Shown here one piece after another: positions 31,975 to 40,462 of a stretch of 41,584 nucleotides of DNA. Under the pieces are notes generated by a model, which worked only from the letters and a program-made list of their open reading frames with translations, was not told the DNA's origin and did no database searches. Every line of letters begins with the position of its first letter. Position 1 is the first letter of the stretch. This stretch comes from an uncultured Cytophagales bacterium (GTDB lineage Bacteria > Bacteroidota > Bacteroidia > Cytophagales > UBA9547): positions 1 through 41,584 of the forward strand of contig CAMFLX010000023.1 of assembly GCA_945957555.1 (NCBI GenBank). Direction: 5' to 3'. Position numbers and translations under genes: made by a program.

Positions 31975-32601
31975 ATGATACATAAATTAAAGTTTCCTAA
32001 ATTCATATCAATTACCCTGGTATTAGTGTGTTTTATAAGCAGTTGTTGTTCCATGTTGTATAAAGAGAAATATTTCAGGAGTCACAACTACAATTATGGA
32101 TTCTTAGATAGTTTACCATCCAATACAAAAATGATTTTTGAAGGCAGTGGAATAACTGATACTGCAACATATGGAATATTGATACAGAAATATTCTAGTG
32201 AAAGTTCAAGAGGGAGCCAATGTATTGAAGAAAAAAGGTATTATTATGATGAAAACCAGGCTATCATTTTTCAAAATAAGCTAGGTTTCAAAACATTACA
32301 ATTGAGTCGGTCTACCAACTATGTAGATGATAATTATAACCCAGACCCAATGGTATATCCAAATGATTCTTCTATCATCAAAATAAGCCTTCAAATTGAC
32401 ACATTATATGCCGTAAGCTATTTTAAGGGTAAAAAAGAGAGCTTTGTTTTTAATGGCAAAAAGTATAAAGACTGTAAAGAAATTAGTTTTAATGGCTTTG
32501 CCAAAATACTTTATCACCGTAAGCTAGGTGTACTAAGAATTAGGTATTTTGAGGGTGGGCAAGAAACAATTTTCACTGCTAAAGAAATTATTTCGAAATA
32601 A
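31975..32601 (+). CDS. Hypothetical lipoprotein
   Basis: This 208-residue protein has a lipoprotein-like signal (FISITLVLVCFISSCC, lipidated Cys at 24 or 25). The rest is rich in beta-forming residues, aromatic and charged, for example CIEEKRYYYDENQAIIF, KKESFVFNGKKYKDCKEISFNG and LGVLRIRYFEGGQETIFTAKEI. No family is recognised. It lies alone in the repeat-rich segment, with an AT-rich leader. The function is unknown. Confidence 0.65.
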   Translation: MIHKLKFPKFISITLVLVCFISSCCSMLYKEKYFRSHNYNYGFLDSLPSNTKMIFEGSGITDTATYGILIQKYSSESSRGSQCIEEKRYYYDENQAIIFQNKLGFKTLQLSRSTNYVDDNYNPDPMVYPNDSSIIKISLQIDTLYAVSYFKGKKESFVFNGKKYKDCKEISFNGFAKILYHRKLGVLRIRYFEGGQETIFTAKEIISK

Positions 32602-32639
32602 AATCTTCTCGTTCTATCAGGCTGTTCGATTCTTCTGCA

Positions 32640-32700
32640 TGAGGAAGTTGAACTTAAGGATATTGTAGGGTTTCCAACCCTGAATCCTACCAACTCTACT
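32640..32700. repeat. Degenerate inverted repeat GTAGGGTTTCC...CCTAC
   Basis: GTAGGGTTTCCAACCCTGAA followed by TCCTAC (about 32665-32690) folds on itself imperfectly and resembles a common dispersed repeat of Bacteroidota. A TGTACGTAGT sequence at 32700-32709 follows it. Confidence 0.45.
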
Positions 32701-32819
32701 GTACGTAGTTTTCCCCAATAGGCGTCTACCTACTGCGCAATGAACACACATCTCCTGATTTTTTTGAGGTCTTCTGACATATTCCTTTATAATTTTTATT
32801 GAAAACCCAGCACCCTCAG

Positions 32820-32921
32820 CACTGAAAATAGTGTAGCTTATGCCCAGAGTATGCACTATTTTCAGTGAAAACAGTGCATACTTTGGCCAGAGATAGTACT
32901 ATTTTCGGAGGAAATAGTGCT
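32820..32921. repeat. Cluster of alternating inverted CACTATTTTC units
   Basis: The 10-mer CACTATTTTC or a close variant occurs five times in alternating orientation: 32824-32833 (-), 32854-32863 (+), 32867-32876 (-), 32897-32906 (+, TACTATTTTC) and 32911-32919 (-, one base shorter). The core 32848-32882 is a nearly perfect 35-bp palindrome centred at 32865. Alternative hairpins using different pairs exclude each other. It borders the left end of the MITE-like element. Confidence 0.8.
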
Positions 32922-33015
32922 GTATTCAAAAAAATGGCAGTATTGTTTCTTTACTAAATAACCTCAATTCGGGATAAGGAAATGTTTATGAGCCAAGGCA
33001 CTGCGGGCGGTAAGC

Positions 33016-33098
33016 GCAGGAAAGGTGTGAAATCTAGCACTTTGGACAGGGCGGGGCGGCCTTGTGAGAAAAAAAGTGCTAGATTTGGTCTTTCCTGC
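33016..33098. repeat. Long two-tier hairpin
   Basis: GCAGGAAAG (33016-33024) pairs with CTTTCCTGC (33090-33098), and AAATCTAGCACTTT (33030-33043) pairs with AAAGTGCTAGATTT (33073-33086), with a GC-rich loop of 29 bases. This is a stable 23-bp stem with a small internal loop. Confidence 0.85.
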
Positions 33099-33112
33099 TA
33101 CCCTTTCTTTTG

Positions 33113-33144
33113 TTACTTTTCTTTGGGTAAGCAAAGAAAAGTAA
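33113..33144. repeat. TTACTTTTCTTTG/CAAAGAAAAGTAA hairpin
   Basis: A perfect 13-bp stem around a 6-base loop. The sequence CTTTTGTTACTTTTCTTTG with its inverse is a dispersed non-coding repeat I recognise from many Bacteroidota genomes. Confidence 0.8.
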
Positions 33145-33275
33145 AGAACACTGCATACTGAAAATGTATTTAAACAGATATCGTTAAATTAAAATGCTCA
33201 TAAACAAAAAAATATAAGAAATACACGTTTTCCCTTATCCCGAATTGAGGTTATATTAGTTAGTTAAGGGTTTAA

Positions 33276-33316
33276 GTGAATAAAGGTAGCTCCAATAGGG
33301 CTACTTTTATTCATTT
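33276..33316 (+). terminator. Terminator-like hairpin next to the repeat
   Basis: GAATAAAGGTAGC and GCTACTTTTATTC pair with one mismatch around a short loop, followed by ATTTATAG. It lies just outside the right end of the MITE-like element, as a terminator also does beside copy A at 73-107. Confidence 0.5.
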
Positions 33317-33350
33317 ATAGGGTTAATAAAGCTTTCAAATTAACCATCTT

Positions 33351-33381
33351 ACAAAACAAAAAAGTAGCCTTGCGGCTACTT
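33351..33381 (-). terminator. Rho-independent terminator of thyA
   Basis: On the minus strand AAGTAGCC and GGCTACTT form an 8-bp stem with a GCAA loop followed by TTTTTTGTTTTG, 34 bases after the thyA stop at 33416. Confidence 0.85.
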
Positions 33382-33415
33382 ACCTATTATTTGCTATTTA
33401 AAATATGAATACCTT

Positions 33416-34210
33416 TTACACTGATACAGCGGCTTTGATATGAGGATGCGGATCGTAGTTTTCCAGACTGAAATCTTCAAACTTGAAATCGAAGATCGAT
33501 TTCACATCTGGGTTGATCTTCATGGTTGGCAAAGGCCTAAAATCCCTGCTAAGTTGCAGCCTAGCTTGCTCCAAATGATTGGTATACAAATGTGCATCAC
33601 CAAAGGTATGGATAAAATCGCCATACTGTAAGCCACAAACCTGAGCGACCATCATAGTCAGCAAGGCATAAGAAGCTATATTAAAAGGAACGCCTAAGAA
33701 TACATCAGCACTACGCTGATACAATTGGCAAGACAGCTTACCATCGGCCACATAAAACTGAAACAAAGAGTGACAAGGAGGTAAAGCCATACTATCTATA
33801 AACTCTACGTTCCAAGCACTTACAATAAGTCTGCGAGAATCGGGGTTCTTTTTGATCATGTGGATCAAATTCGTGATCTGGTCAATCTGCCTACCATCAC
33901 TCGTAGGCCAGCTCCTCCACTGGTAGCCATATACTGGCCCTAGATTGCCTTCGGCATCAGCCCATTCGTCCCAAATTCCAACACCATTATCCTTAAGATA
34001 CTTGATATTGGTGTCTCCCTTTAAAAACCACAACAATTCATGAATGATAGATTTCAAGTGTAACTTCTTGGTCGTAAGCACTGGAAAGCCCTCTTGAAGG
34101 TTGAACCTCATCTGGTACCCAAACACACTGATGGTTCCCGTACCCGTACGATCTTCTTTCTTGGCACCATGCTCCAGGATATGGCGCATCAAATCGTGAT
34201 ATTGTTTCAT
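33416..34210 (-). CDS. thyA: Thymidylate synthase
   Basis: This 264-residue protein, identical in length to E. coli ThyA, methylates dUMP to dTMP using methylenetetrahydrofolate. Motifs are [16 protein letters not shown] at 21-36, the catalytic [13 protein letters not shown] with Cys146, [19 protein letters not shown] and [12 protein letters not shown]. All expected residues are present. It is a single gene with a terminator on its 3' side and 203 bases to the next minus-strand gene upstream. No dihydrofolate reductase gene is adjacent. Confidence 0.98.
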   Translation of the reverse strand: MKQYHDLMRHILEHGAKKEDRTGTGTISVFGYQMRFNLQEGFPVLTTKKLHLKSIIHELLWFLKGDTNIKYLKDNGVGIWDEWADAEGNLGPVYGYQWRSWPTSDGRQIDQITNLIHMIKKNPDSRRLIVSAWNVEFIDSMALPPCHSLFQFYVADGKLSCQLYQRSADVFLGVPFNIASYALLTMMVAQVCGLQYGDFIHTFGDAHLYTNHLEQARLQLSRDFRPLPTMKINPDVKSIFDFKFEDFSLENYDPHPHIKAAVSV

Positions 34211-34373
34211 GTAACGTGCAGATTTTACAATACAAAAGTAATCAATTTGACCAATGGAATCATATCGAGCGATTTAATTTTCTTAAGTGTCTTTTTAGAA
34301 AACATATAAACCATATCTAATCAGTCACACAGTTCTTTATGAAAAAACACTAAAACCTGCGCTACAAGCCTAT

Positions 34374-34405
34374 CAAAAAGGGCTACCTGTTGGTAGCCCT
34401 TTTTG
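34374..34405 (-). terminator. Rho-independent terminator of the amidase gene
   Basis: TCAAAAAGGGCTACC and its inverse form a perfect 15-bp stem around TGTT, about 10 bases after the stop codon at 34414. It is nearly symmetrical and carries T runs on both strands. Confidence 0.88.
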
Positions 34406-34413
34406 ATTATTGA

Positions 34414-35286
34414 TTAATCTATATATCTTTTAGTGATTGGCTTGTAAGCATCGATACGTCTATCTCTCAAGAACGGCCAATGCGTGCGATAAAAGTCAAT
34501 TTCGCTCAAATCGCACTCCACCACAGCCGTTTCCTCTTTATCGTTAGAACATTTTCCTTTAAGTCTTCCAAAAGGGCCATATACAAAACTATTACCCCAA
34601 AACTCCAACGACTCCTTTTCTATACCGACCCTATTCACCGCACATACAAAAACGCCATTCGCCACACTGTGACTCCTTTGAATCGTTTCCCAAGCCTCCA
34701 GCTGCTGCTGCCTTACCTGCATGTCTAGCTCTGTAGTAGCCCAACCAATTGCCGTAGGATAAAAGATGATCTCTGCACCCATTAATGCCGTAATCCTCGC
34801 AGCCTCGGGATACCATTGATCCCAACAGATCAATGTACCAATAGTCGCATACTTAGTTTTAAACACCTTAAAGCCTAAGTCTCCTGGTGTAAAATAAAAC
34901 TTCTCATAAAACGCAGGATCATCAGGTATATGCATTTTCCTAAAGGTACCCATAAATGAACCATCAGCATCAATCACGGCTATACTGTTATGATAAAGAC
35001 CATGTGTCCTCTTTTCGAACAATGGTAATATCAATACTACTTTCTTTTCTTTGGCTAGCGCAGAGAACAACTCCGTCGACGGACCAGGAATACTTTCGGC
35101 TAAAGGAAAATTATCATAGTCTTCCACATCGCAGAAATAATCAGTACGATACATCTCTTGAAGACATATAATTTGTGCCCCTTTATCGGCCACTTCCCTA
35201 ACTTTTTCTAAAGTTTTTTGCATCATAGACTCTATGCTGCCAGTATAGGCAAGTTGAACCATGCCAATATTTACTTTCCTGCTCAT
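34414..35286 (-). CDS. aguB: N-carbamoylputrescine amidase (nitrilase superfamily)
   Basis: This 290-residue carbon-nitrogen hydrolase has the Glu-Lys-Cys triad at Glu44 (CLQEMYRTDYFC), Lys117 (FRKMHIPDDPAFYEKFYFTPGD) and Cys154 (GTLICWDQWYPEAAR). The sequence around these residues is that of the AguB branch, which converts N-carbamoylputrescine to putrescine, CO2 and ammonia in polyamine synthesis from agmatine. The usual partner agmatine deiminase is not seen next to it and would lie outside the window. Confidence 0.9.
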   Translation of the reverse strand: MSRKVNIGMVQLAYTGSIESMMQKTLEKVREVADKGAQIICLQEMYRTDYFCDVEDYDNFPLAESIPGPSTELFSALAKEKKVVLILPLFEKRTHGLYHNSIAVIDADGSFMGTFRKMHIPDDPAFYEKFYFTPGDLGFKVFKTKYATIGTLICWDQWYPEAARITALMGAEIIFYPTAIGWATTELDMQVRQQQLEAWETIQRSHSVANGVFVCAVNRVGIEKESLEFWGNSFVYGPFGRLKGKCSNDKEETAVVECDLSEIDFYRTHWPFLRDRRIDAYKPITKRYID

Positions 35287-35395
35287 CTTACTTGTGCGTA
35301 ATTAATTCGTACAAAATTAATTACATTTTACCTATATATTATATTATCATAATGTTAAAATTTCAATTACTATTTTTAGACAAGCAAATTAATTG

Positions 35396-35403
35396 TAATT
35401 TTG
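35396..35403 (+). promoter_or_regulatory. Candidate -7 box of the ompA-like promoter
   Basis: TAATTTTG matches TAnnTTTG and lies 33 bases before the ATG at 35437. The -33 region at about 35373-35377 is TTTTT, without a clear TTG. Confidence 0.4.
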
Positions 35404-35436
35404 GAAATCAATTTTTTATCAAAACCATCATAGAAC

Positions 35437-36966
35437 ATGAGTACAATTACAAAATTAGTAGCTGGGTTATTAGCAGTTGCGAGTTTTTCAACTTTTGCAC
35501 AAGATAAAGACCAAAAATGGGGCTTAGGCCTTAATGCTGGCCTAAGAGACTACAAGGGTGATCTTGGCAATGGATTTTTCAAACTGAGTCAAAACGATAT
35601 CTCTGCTGGTGCTTGGGTATCTCGCTACCTTAATAGTTCTTTTGATGCGGGTCTAACTCTTAACTTTGGGGGGATTAACTACAAACACAGTGGAGCTGAT
35701 TCATTGGTGATCGACAATAAAAACGAAAGCATAGACCAAAGGGCATTCAGAGGTACACTGCTCGACTATAGCTTAGGTTTAAAGTACAAATTCAATAATG
35801 GCTATATCTTAAAAGAAAATGCAACACTTGCGCCCTTCTTAGGCTTTGGGATAGGTGCAGTAAGTACGTTCAATTCTAAAAGTACCCTTAAAGATGGCAG
35901 CAGCAGTAATATCGCAAACATCACTGCACTTAATATTCCCCTTACAGCAGGATTGAGATTGAAGTTGGAAGATAAAGTTTCCCTCATCGCAGGTCTTACC
36001 TTAAATAATACGTTTACAGATGAGATCGACGGCATTAAAAACGATAAGTTTGGCAATGACAAGTATTTACAATACAACCTTGGTTTTATTTTCAATCTAG
36101 GGAAAATGAAAGATACTGATGGCGATGGTGTACCTGACAAATTGGACAAATGCCCAGACACAAGACCAGGCGTAAAAATCAATTTGGAAGGTTGCGATCT
36201 TGATACCGACGGTGATGGTATAGCAGATGCTGATGATTCTTGCCCTGAACAAAAAGGAACGATCAAGGGTTGTCCTGACTCCGACAACGATGGAGTAAAA
36301 GACTCAGAAGACAAATGTCCTACGGTAGCAGGTATTGCAACATTCGGTGGTTGCCCTGATACAGATAAGGATGGTATTCAAGATTCTGAAGATAAATGTC
36401 CTACTGTAGCTGGTATCTCCAAATTTGCTGGATGTCCCGACACAGATGGTGACGGATTGCAAGATGCTGAAGACAAATGCCCTACTATAGCTGGAAAAGC
36501 AGAACTTGCGGGTTGCCCTGATGGTGATGGAGATGGCATTGCTGATGGTGACGACAAATGCCCTACTGTGGCTGGTATAGCAGCAAACAGTGGTTGCCCA
36601 GAAATCAAACAAGAAGTGATTGCCAGAGCTGCGAAATCAGCTAAAGGTATCAACTTCGAAACTGGCAGTGATAAAATCTTAAAAACATCGAATAAAGACT
36701 TAGACGCTCTAGTTGCCCTCATGAAAGAAGAAGCAGATCTTAAAGCTGAAATCCAAGGCCATACCGACAATGCTGGTAAAGCTGACAAGAATAAAGAGCT
36801 CTCTCAGAAAAGAGCTGATGCTGTGAAAAAATACTTGACAGACAAAGGTATTGATGCTTCAAGACTTACCGCAATAGGCTATGGATCAGAAATACCAATA
36901 GCTGATAATGCCACAAAAACAGGCAAAGCGAAGAACCGAAGAGTCGAGTTTAAATTAGGTTATTAA
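35437..36966 (+). CDS. OmpA-family outer-membrane protein with TSP3 repeats
   Basis: This 509-residue protein has a signal peptide (cleavage near AQ at 21-22), a beta-barrel-like N-terminal domain at about 25-222, and six thrombospondin type 3 repeats. Their DxDxDG calcium sites start at 226, 256, 281, 308, 335 and 362. A C-terminal OmpA domain spans about 400-509 (INFETGSDKI, GHTDNAGKADKNKELSQKRADAVKKYL, NRRVEFKLGY), which binds peptidoglycan. It probably anchors the outer membrane to the cell wall and gives it rigidity. The last four repeats are exactly 27 residues apart. Confidence 0.94.
   Translation: MSTITKLVAGLLAVASFSTFAQDKDQKWGLGLNAGLRDYKGDLGNGFFKLSQNDISAGAWVSRYLNSSFDAGLTLNFGGINYKHSGADSLVIDNKNESIDQRAFRGTLLDYSLGLKYKFNNGYILKENATLAPFLGFGIGAVSTFNSKSTLKDGSSSNIANITALNIPLTAGLRLKLEDKVSLIAGLTLNNTFTDEIDGIKNDKFGNDKYLQYNLGFIFNLGKMKDTDGDGVPDKLDKCPDTRPGVKINLEGCDLDTDGDGIADADDSCPEQKGTIKGCPDSDNDGVKDSEDKCPTVAGIATFGGCPDTDKDGIQDSEDKCPTVAGISKFAGCPDTDGDGLQDAEDKCPTIAGKAELAGCPDGDGDGIADGDDKCPTVAGIAANSGCPEIKQEVIARAAKSAKGINFETGSDKILKTSNKDLDALVALMKEEADLKAEIQGHTDNAGKADKNKELSQKRADAVKKYLTDKGIDASRLTAIGYGSEIPIADNATKTGKAKNRRVEFKLGY
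36277..36600 (+). repeat. 81-bp tandem coding repeat (TSP3)
   Basis: Four in-frame units of 81 bp each start at 36277, 36358, 36439 and 36520, coding for 27-residue calcium-binding TSP3 repeats (DxDxDGxxDxxDKCPTVAG). Confidence 0.85.
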
Positions 36967-36992
36967 TATTATAAAAAAATAATATAAATTGC

Positions 36993-37020
36993 AGTCCCGC
37001 TGAAAAGCGGGACTTTTTTA
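36993..37020 (+). terminator. Rho-independent terminator after the OmpA-like gene
   Basis: AGTCCCGC and GCGGGACT form an 8-bp stem around TGAAAA, followed by T residues, 26 bases after the stop at 36966. Confidence 0.9.
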
Positions 37021-37031
37021 TTGGCTCAAAA

Positions 37032-37931
37032 ATGATAATTCCTCCATATTTAAAACCTGGTGACACTGTTACCGTTCTCGCTCCAGCTCGTAAAGTAAAC
37101 AAGGAAGAAATAGAGCCTGAACTTGAAATATTCCTGTCTTGGGGACTCAAAATCAAATACGCACCAAACGTTTTTGAACGATTCCATCAGTTTGCTGGTG
37201 AGGACCACATCAGAGCACAGGATTTTAACGAAGCCCTTAAGGACCCTGAATCTAAGGCCATTCTTTGTGCTCGTGGCGGTTATGGCACCGTCAGGATCAT
37301 TGATCAGATAGATTGGCAACTCTTGATACAAAACCCTAAATGGATTATCGGATTCAGCGACATCACTATTATCCATAATGAGCTTAATAATCACAAAATT
37401 GCGGGAATTCATGGCCCAATGCCGCTCATCTTTCCGAAAATAGATAATGTTTGCTTAGAATACTTGAGAAAGACACTTTTTGGAGAACACTTTGATATCA
37501 TCTTCCCCAATAATCCTCTCAATATCAAAGGAAAGGTACATGGCGAACTTGTAGGTGGAAACCTATCTATACTAGTATCTATGATCGGCACACCATCAGA
37601 CTTAGACACAAACGGAAAAATCTTATTCATTGAAGACTTGGATGAATATTACTACCACATAGACAGAATGTTACATCAACTCAAAAGAGCTGGACACTTG
37701 TCAAATTTAAAGGCGCTCATCGTCGGTTCTATGAACGACATGAGGGACAACCCTACTCCGTTTGGGATCCCAATACATAAAATGGTGTTAGACCTAACAA
37801 AAGAGTACGACTACCCGATCGTATTCGATTTCCCAACAGGCCACGAAAGCATGAACCATAGTCTAATTTTAGGAGGAACATACGAACTTAACGTTGGAGA
37901 GCGGTGTTCGCTTAAATACATAGGGAAATAA
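37032..37931 (+). CDS. ldcA: LD-carboxypeptidase (S66 family)
   Basis: This 299-residue enzyme releases the terminal D-alanine of murein tetrapeptides during recycling. It carries the S66 triad: Ser109 in IIGFSDITIIHNE, Glu201 in LFIEDLDEYYYHIDRML, and His271 in FPTGHES. The start sequence PPYLKPGDTVTVLAPAR and the CARGGYGTVRIID region are typical. There is no clear signal peptide, so it is expected to be cytoplasmic. It begins shortly after the OmpA terminator and may need its own promoter. Confidence 0.93.
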   Translation: MIIPPYLKPGDTVTVLAPARKVNKEEIEPELEIFLSWGLKIKYAPNVFERFHQFAGEDHIRAQDFNEALKDPESKAILCARGGYGTVRIIDQIDWQLLIQNPKWIIGFSDITIIHNELNNHKIAGIHGPMPLIFPKIDNVCLEYLRKTLFGEHFDIIFPNNPLNIKGKVHGELVGGNLSILVSMIGTPSDLDTNGKILFIEDLDEYYYHIDRMLHQLKRAGHLSNLKALIVGSMNDMRDNPTPFGIPIHKMVLDLTKEYDYPIVFDFPTGHESMNHSLILGGTYELNVGERCSLKYIGK

Positions 37932-37956
37932 CAGCAAATTAATTTATATAGAGTAA

Positions 37957-38607
37957 ATGACATTGCATTCATACGTTGCGATCAGACAGATCCACCACAT
38001 ACTTATCCTATTATTATTGATAGGAACAAAGGGATTGACAGCCCAGACATTTGAACAACAATATAAAACAGCAATAGACTTAAGACTAAAGAAGGACTTT
38101 ATAAAGTCCGATTCAGTGTTTAAAATATTATTTAAAAAACATAAAAAAAACCTCCCAGAAGAACTCTGTTACCACTATGGGGTGGTTCTCTACGAACTAA
38201 AGGATAAAAACAAATCTAAAAGCTTCCTTAATAAGTATTTGTCCTTTTCCCAGAACAATTTCAAATACAAAGACAGTGCTATATTTTATTTGGAAAGCAT
38301 GAACGTTGTTGTCACCTCCAAGCCTAAAACTATTTCACGAATAGATACTTGCGGTCTTTGCCACGGCAAAGGGGTATCAACTCAAAGCTGTAAGAAATGT
38401 TCTGGTTCTGGCAAGGTAATTTGCTATCAGTGCAAGGGCACTGGGGTAATAGGATCCTCTACAGAAATGGGAAATTCCAAATTTAACTCTTGTCATGTCT
38501 GCCATGGAGACGGCTCATTAATTTGTACTATTTGTAAAGGCGAAAAATCAGTAGTTGATAAATGTCCCAAATGTGAAGGGACAGGAAAAATCATCATTTA
38601 TAAATGA
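37957..38607 (+). CDS. Exported protein with six DnaJ-type CxxC zinc motifs
   Basis: This 216-residue protein has a signal or anchor sequence (HILILLLLIGTKGLTAQ), a helical, TPR-like region at about 33-120, and a C-terminal zinc-finger region with six CxxC pairs: Cys132/135, 145/148, 156/159, 179/182, 190/193 and 203/206. Five continue as CxxCxGxG-like. DnaJ normally has four such repeats in the cytoplasm, so an exported six-repeat form is unusual. Its stop overlaps the next gene's start (ATGA at 38604), so it is coupled to the LTA-synthase-like gene. The function is unknown; redox or metal binding in the periplasm is possible. Confidence 0.8.
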   Translation: MTLHSYVAIRQIHHILILLLLIGTKGLTAQTFEQQYKTAIDLRLKKDFIKSDSVFKILFKKHKKNLPEELCYHYGVVLYELKDKNKSKSFLNKYLSFSQNNFKYKDSAIFYLESMNVVVTSKPKTISRIDTCGLCHGKGVSTQSCKKCSGSGKVICYQCKGTGVIGSSTEMGNSKFNSCHVCHGDGSLICTICKGEKSVVDKCPKCEGTGKIIIYK

Positions 38608-40448
38608 AAGGACGCATCTTCACTCTTTTAAAAACCCTATCAATAGTATATCTACTATACTTCCTTTGCAGGCTCATTTTTTTTATTTTCCAACTTAGTA
38701 AATTCCACGACTGCTCAACACTACAGATTATTAAAGCTTTCTTCGCGGGAACCCTTATTGATACTGTTGCTATTTTTTATGGGAACATTCTTTATATTTT
38801 TATTCTTTCACTCCCATTTAATCATTTAAAACACAAAGCAGTCCAAATCGTCACAAAAGTTATCTTTGTTGTTACAAACTCTTTAGCCATTGCGCTAAAC
38901 ATGATTGATGTTGCTTATTACGATTATTCACAAAGACGTACAGGAGACGAAATCCTCATTACGGCCCAGAACACAGGAGATCTCGTGTCTTCATATTTGA
39001 CAGATTTTTGGTATATCATTCTAATCTTTCTGTCACTTATTGGCACTCTCATCTATTTTATAACAAAAACGGCCTTTACCAACGTCTCTTTGTCGGGTAC
39101 TAAAAACAAGATTATTGGTCTTATCTCCTTTCTCACAATTATTGGCGCTTCTATCCTAGCTATGAGAGGAGGCTTTTTTAGAACTCCATTACTTACACAA
39201 GATGCAGGCAAGTTTGTAGATGCGCGACTTGTCTCTCTTGCTACAAATACTCCGCACCAACTCATTTCCACAATCCAAACAGAGAACATTAAAGAATACA
39301 AATTCATGTCTGAAGAAAAGGCAGAAAAAATATTTAATCCATACTTGCACTATTCAAATCTGACTTTTCAAAAGAAAAATGTTGTTATTCTAATTTTAGA
39401 AAGCTTTGATAAAGAATATATAGGATATTATAACCAAGGAAAAGGCTACACTCCATTCCTTGACAGTATCATCAGTCAAAGTATTAGTTTTGAACAATCC
39501 TATGCTAATGGGAGTACATCTATAGAAGCTCCTCCTGCTATACTTTCGAGTATTCCATCGTTGATGAACGACAGCTATATCAATTCACAATACAACACAA
39601 ATAGGCTTTCTGGCATTGGTGAAATATTAACCAAGGAAGGCTATACAACAGGATTCTACCACGGGGGAGAAAATGGTACTATGAATTTTGATGCCTTCGT
39701 AGGTATTACCAATTTTGGCAAGTATTACGGGCTTACACAATACCCAGATAAGAACCAGTCTGACGGCCATTGGGGTATTCCCGATGAACCCTATCTTCAA
39801 TATTTTGCAAATGAGCTCAATAAAAGTAAAATGCCTTTCTGCAATGTGGTATTTACTCTATCCTCACACCACCCCTATACCGTGCCTGTGCAATACAAGA
39901 ATTCTCTACCAGAAGGTACCATGCCTATACACAAGGCTATAGCATACACAGACTTATCATTAAGAAAATTCTTTCAGACAATAAAGTATTACGACTGGTA
40001 TAAGAATACGATATTTGTGATCACTGCCGACCACACCTCTATTACTGAAAAGGAAAACTATAGAAATTATGCAGGGGACTATTGTGTACCGATTCTTTTT
40101 TATGGTAATGATATCAAAGCATCCGTAGTAAAAAACAAAATCATGCAACACAAGGACATTATGCCCTCATTGTTATATTTACTTGGTTATAATAAAAAAT
40201 TCTTTTCCTTAGGAAACAACATCTTTGATCCATCACAAAATGGTTTTTCTATCACTTACCGAAATGGTACATATTCATATTGCACACCCCGATACCACGT
40301 TGAAACTAACCTTACACCTATTGATGACGATGGGCGATTTTTCAAAAATGAAACCATAAATCCACAAACCCTTGATAGCCTCGACAACAGCTTTAAAGCT
40401 TACATACAGGTGTATCAAAATAGGATCGTTGGTAATAAACTATTTTGA
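38604..40448 (+). CDS. LTA-synthase-like membrane sulfatase
   Basis: This 614-residue protein has several membrane helices in the first 190 residues and a periplasmic sulfatase-type domain at about 255-530. Landmarks are VVILILESFDKEYIGYY (metal ligand Glu266), YANGSTSIEAPPAILSSIPS (nucleophile Thr305 or Ser306), GHWGIPDEPYLQYF, and VITADHTS (Asp476, His477). The architecture is that of LtaS/phosphoglycerol transferase proteins such as MdoB. In Gram-negatives these typically modify glycans or lipids with phosphoglycerol or phosphoethanolamine. The substrate here is unknown. Confidence 0.88.
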   Translation: MKGRIFTLLKTLSIVYLLYFLCRLIFFIFQLSKFHDCSTLQIIKAFFAGTLIDTVAIFYGNILYIFILSLPFNHLKHKAVQIVTKVIFVVTNSLAIALNMIDVAYYDYSQRRTGDEILITAQNTGDLVSSYLTDFWYIILIFLSLIGTLIYFITKTAFTNVSLSGTKNKIIGLISFLTIIGASILAMRGGFFRTPLLTQDAGKFVDARLVSLATNTPHQLISTIQTENIKEYKFMSEEKAEKIFNPYLHYSNLTFQKKNVVILILESFDKEYIGYYNQGKGYTPFLDSIISQSISFEQSYANGSTSIEAPPAILSSIPSLMNDSYINSQYNTNRLSGIGEILTKEGYTTGFYHGGENGTMNFDAFVGITNFGKYYGLTQYPDKNQSDGHWGIPDEPYLQYFANELNKSKMPFCNVVFTLSSHHPYTVPVQYKNSLPEGTMPIHKAIAYTDLSLRKFFQTIKYYDWYKNTIFVITADHTSITEKENYRNYAGDYCVPILFYGNDIKASVVKNKIMQHKDIMPSLLYLLGYNKKFFSLGNNIFDPSQNGFSITYRNGTYSYCTPRYHVETNLTPIDDDGRFFKNETINPQTLDSLDNSFKAYIQVYQNRIVGNKLF

Positions 40449-40462
40449 TAATTACACATTTG

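Larger units (their letters stand above)
32953..33260. mobile_element. MITE-like element with inverted ends
   Basis: The ends ACTAA(T)ATAACCTCAATTCGG at 32953 and its inverse around 33240-33260 form inverted repeats of about 27 bp with one indel. The core CCTTATCCCGAATTGAGGTT is shared with 33-52. GCTCATAAAC is also shared just inside both ends. The interior has no ORF but two strong hairpins, at 33016-33098 and 33113-33144. The size of about 300 bp, inverted ends and another end elsewhere in the window fit a non-autonomous element. No target duplication was confirmed. Confidence 0.55.

Noticed and set aside
32700..32709. TGTACGTAGT identical to the paired elements at 140-170
   Set aside because: It is a single copy inside a repeat region with no gene downstream, so it is not reported as a regulatory site.
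32617..32856. A 79-codon minus-strand reading frame
   Set aside because: It runs through known-looking dispersed repeat sequences, has no domain and no neighbouring operon, so it is more likely a by-product of the repeats.
36277..36600. 81-bp tandem repeats as a possible CRISPR array
   Set aside because: They are in-frame protein repeats (TSP3 calcium sites) without spacers.
38604..40448. True lipoteichoic acid synthesis
   Set aside because: The organism looks Gram-negative and other LTA genes are absent. Related sulfatase-fold enzymes act on other glycans or lipids.
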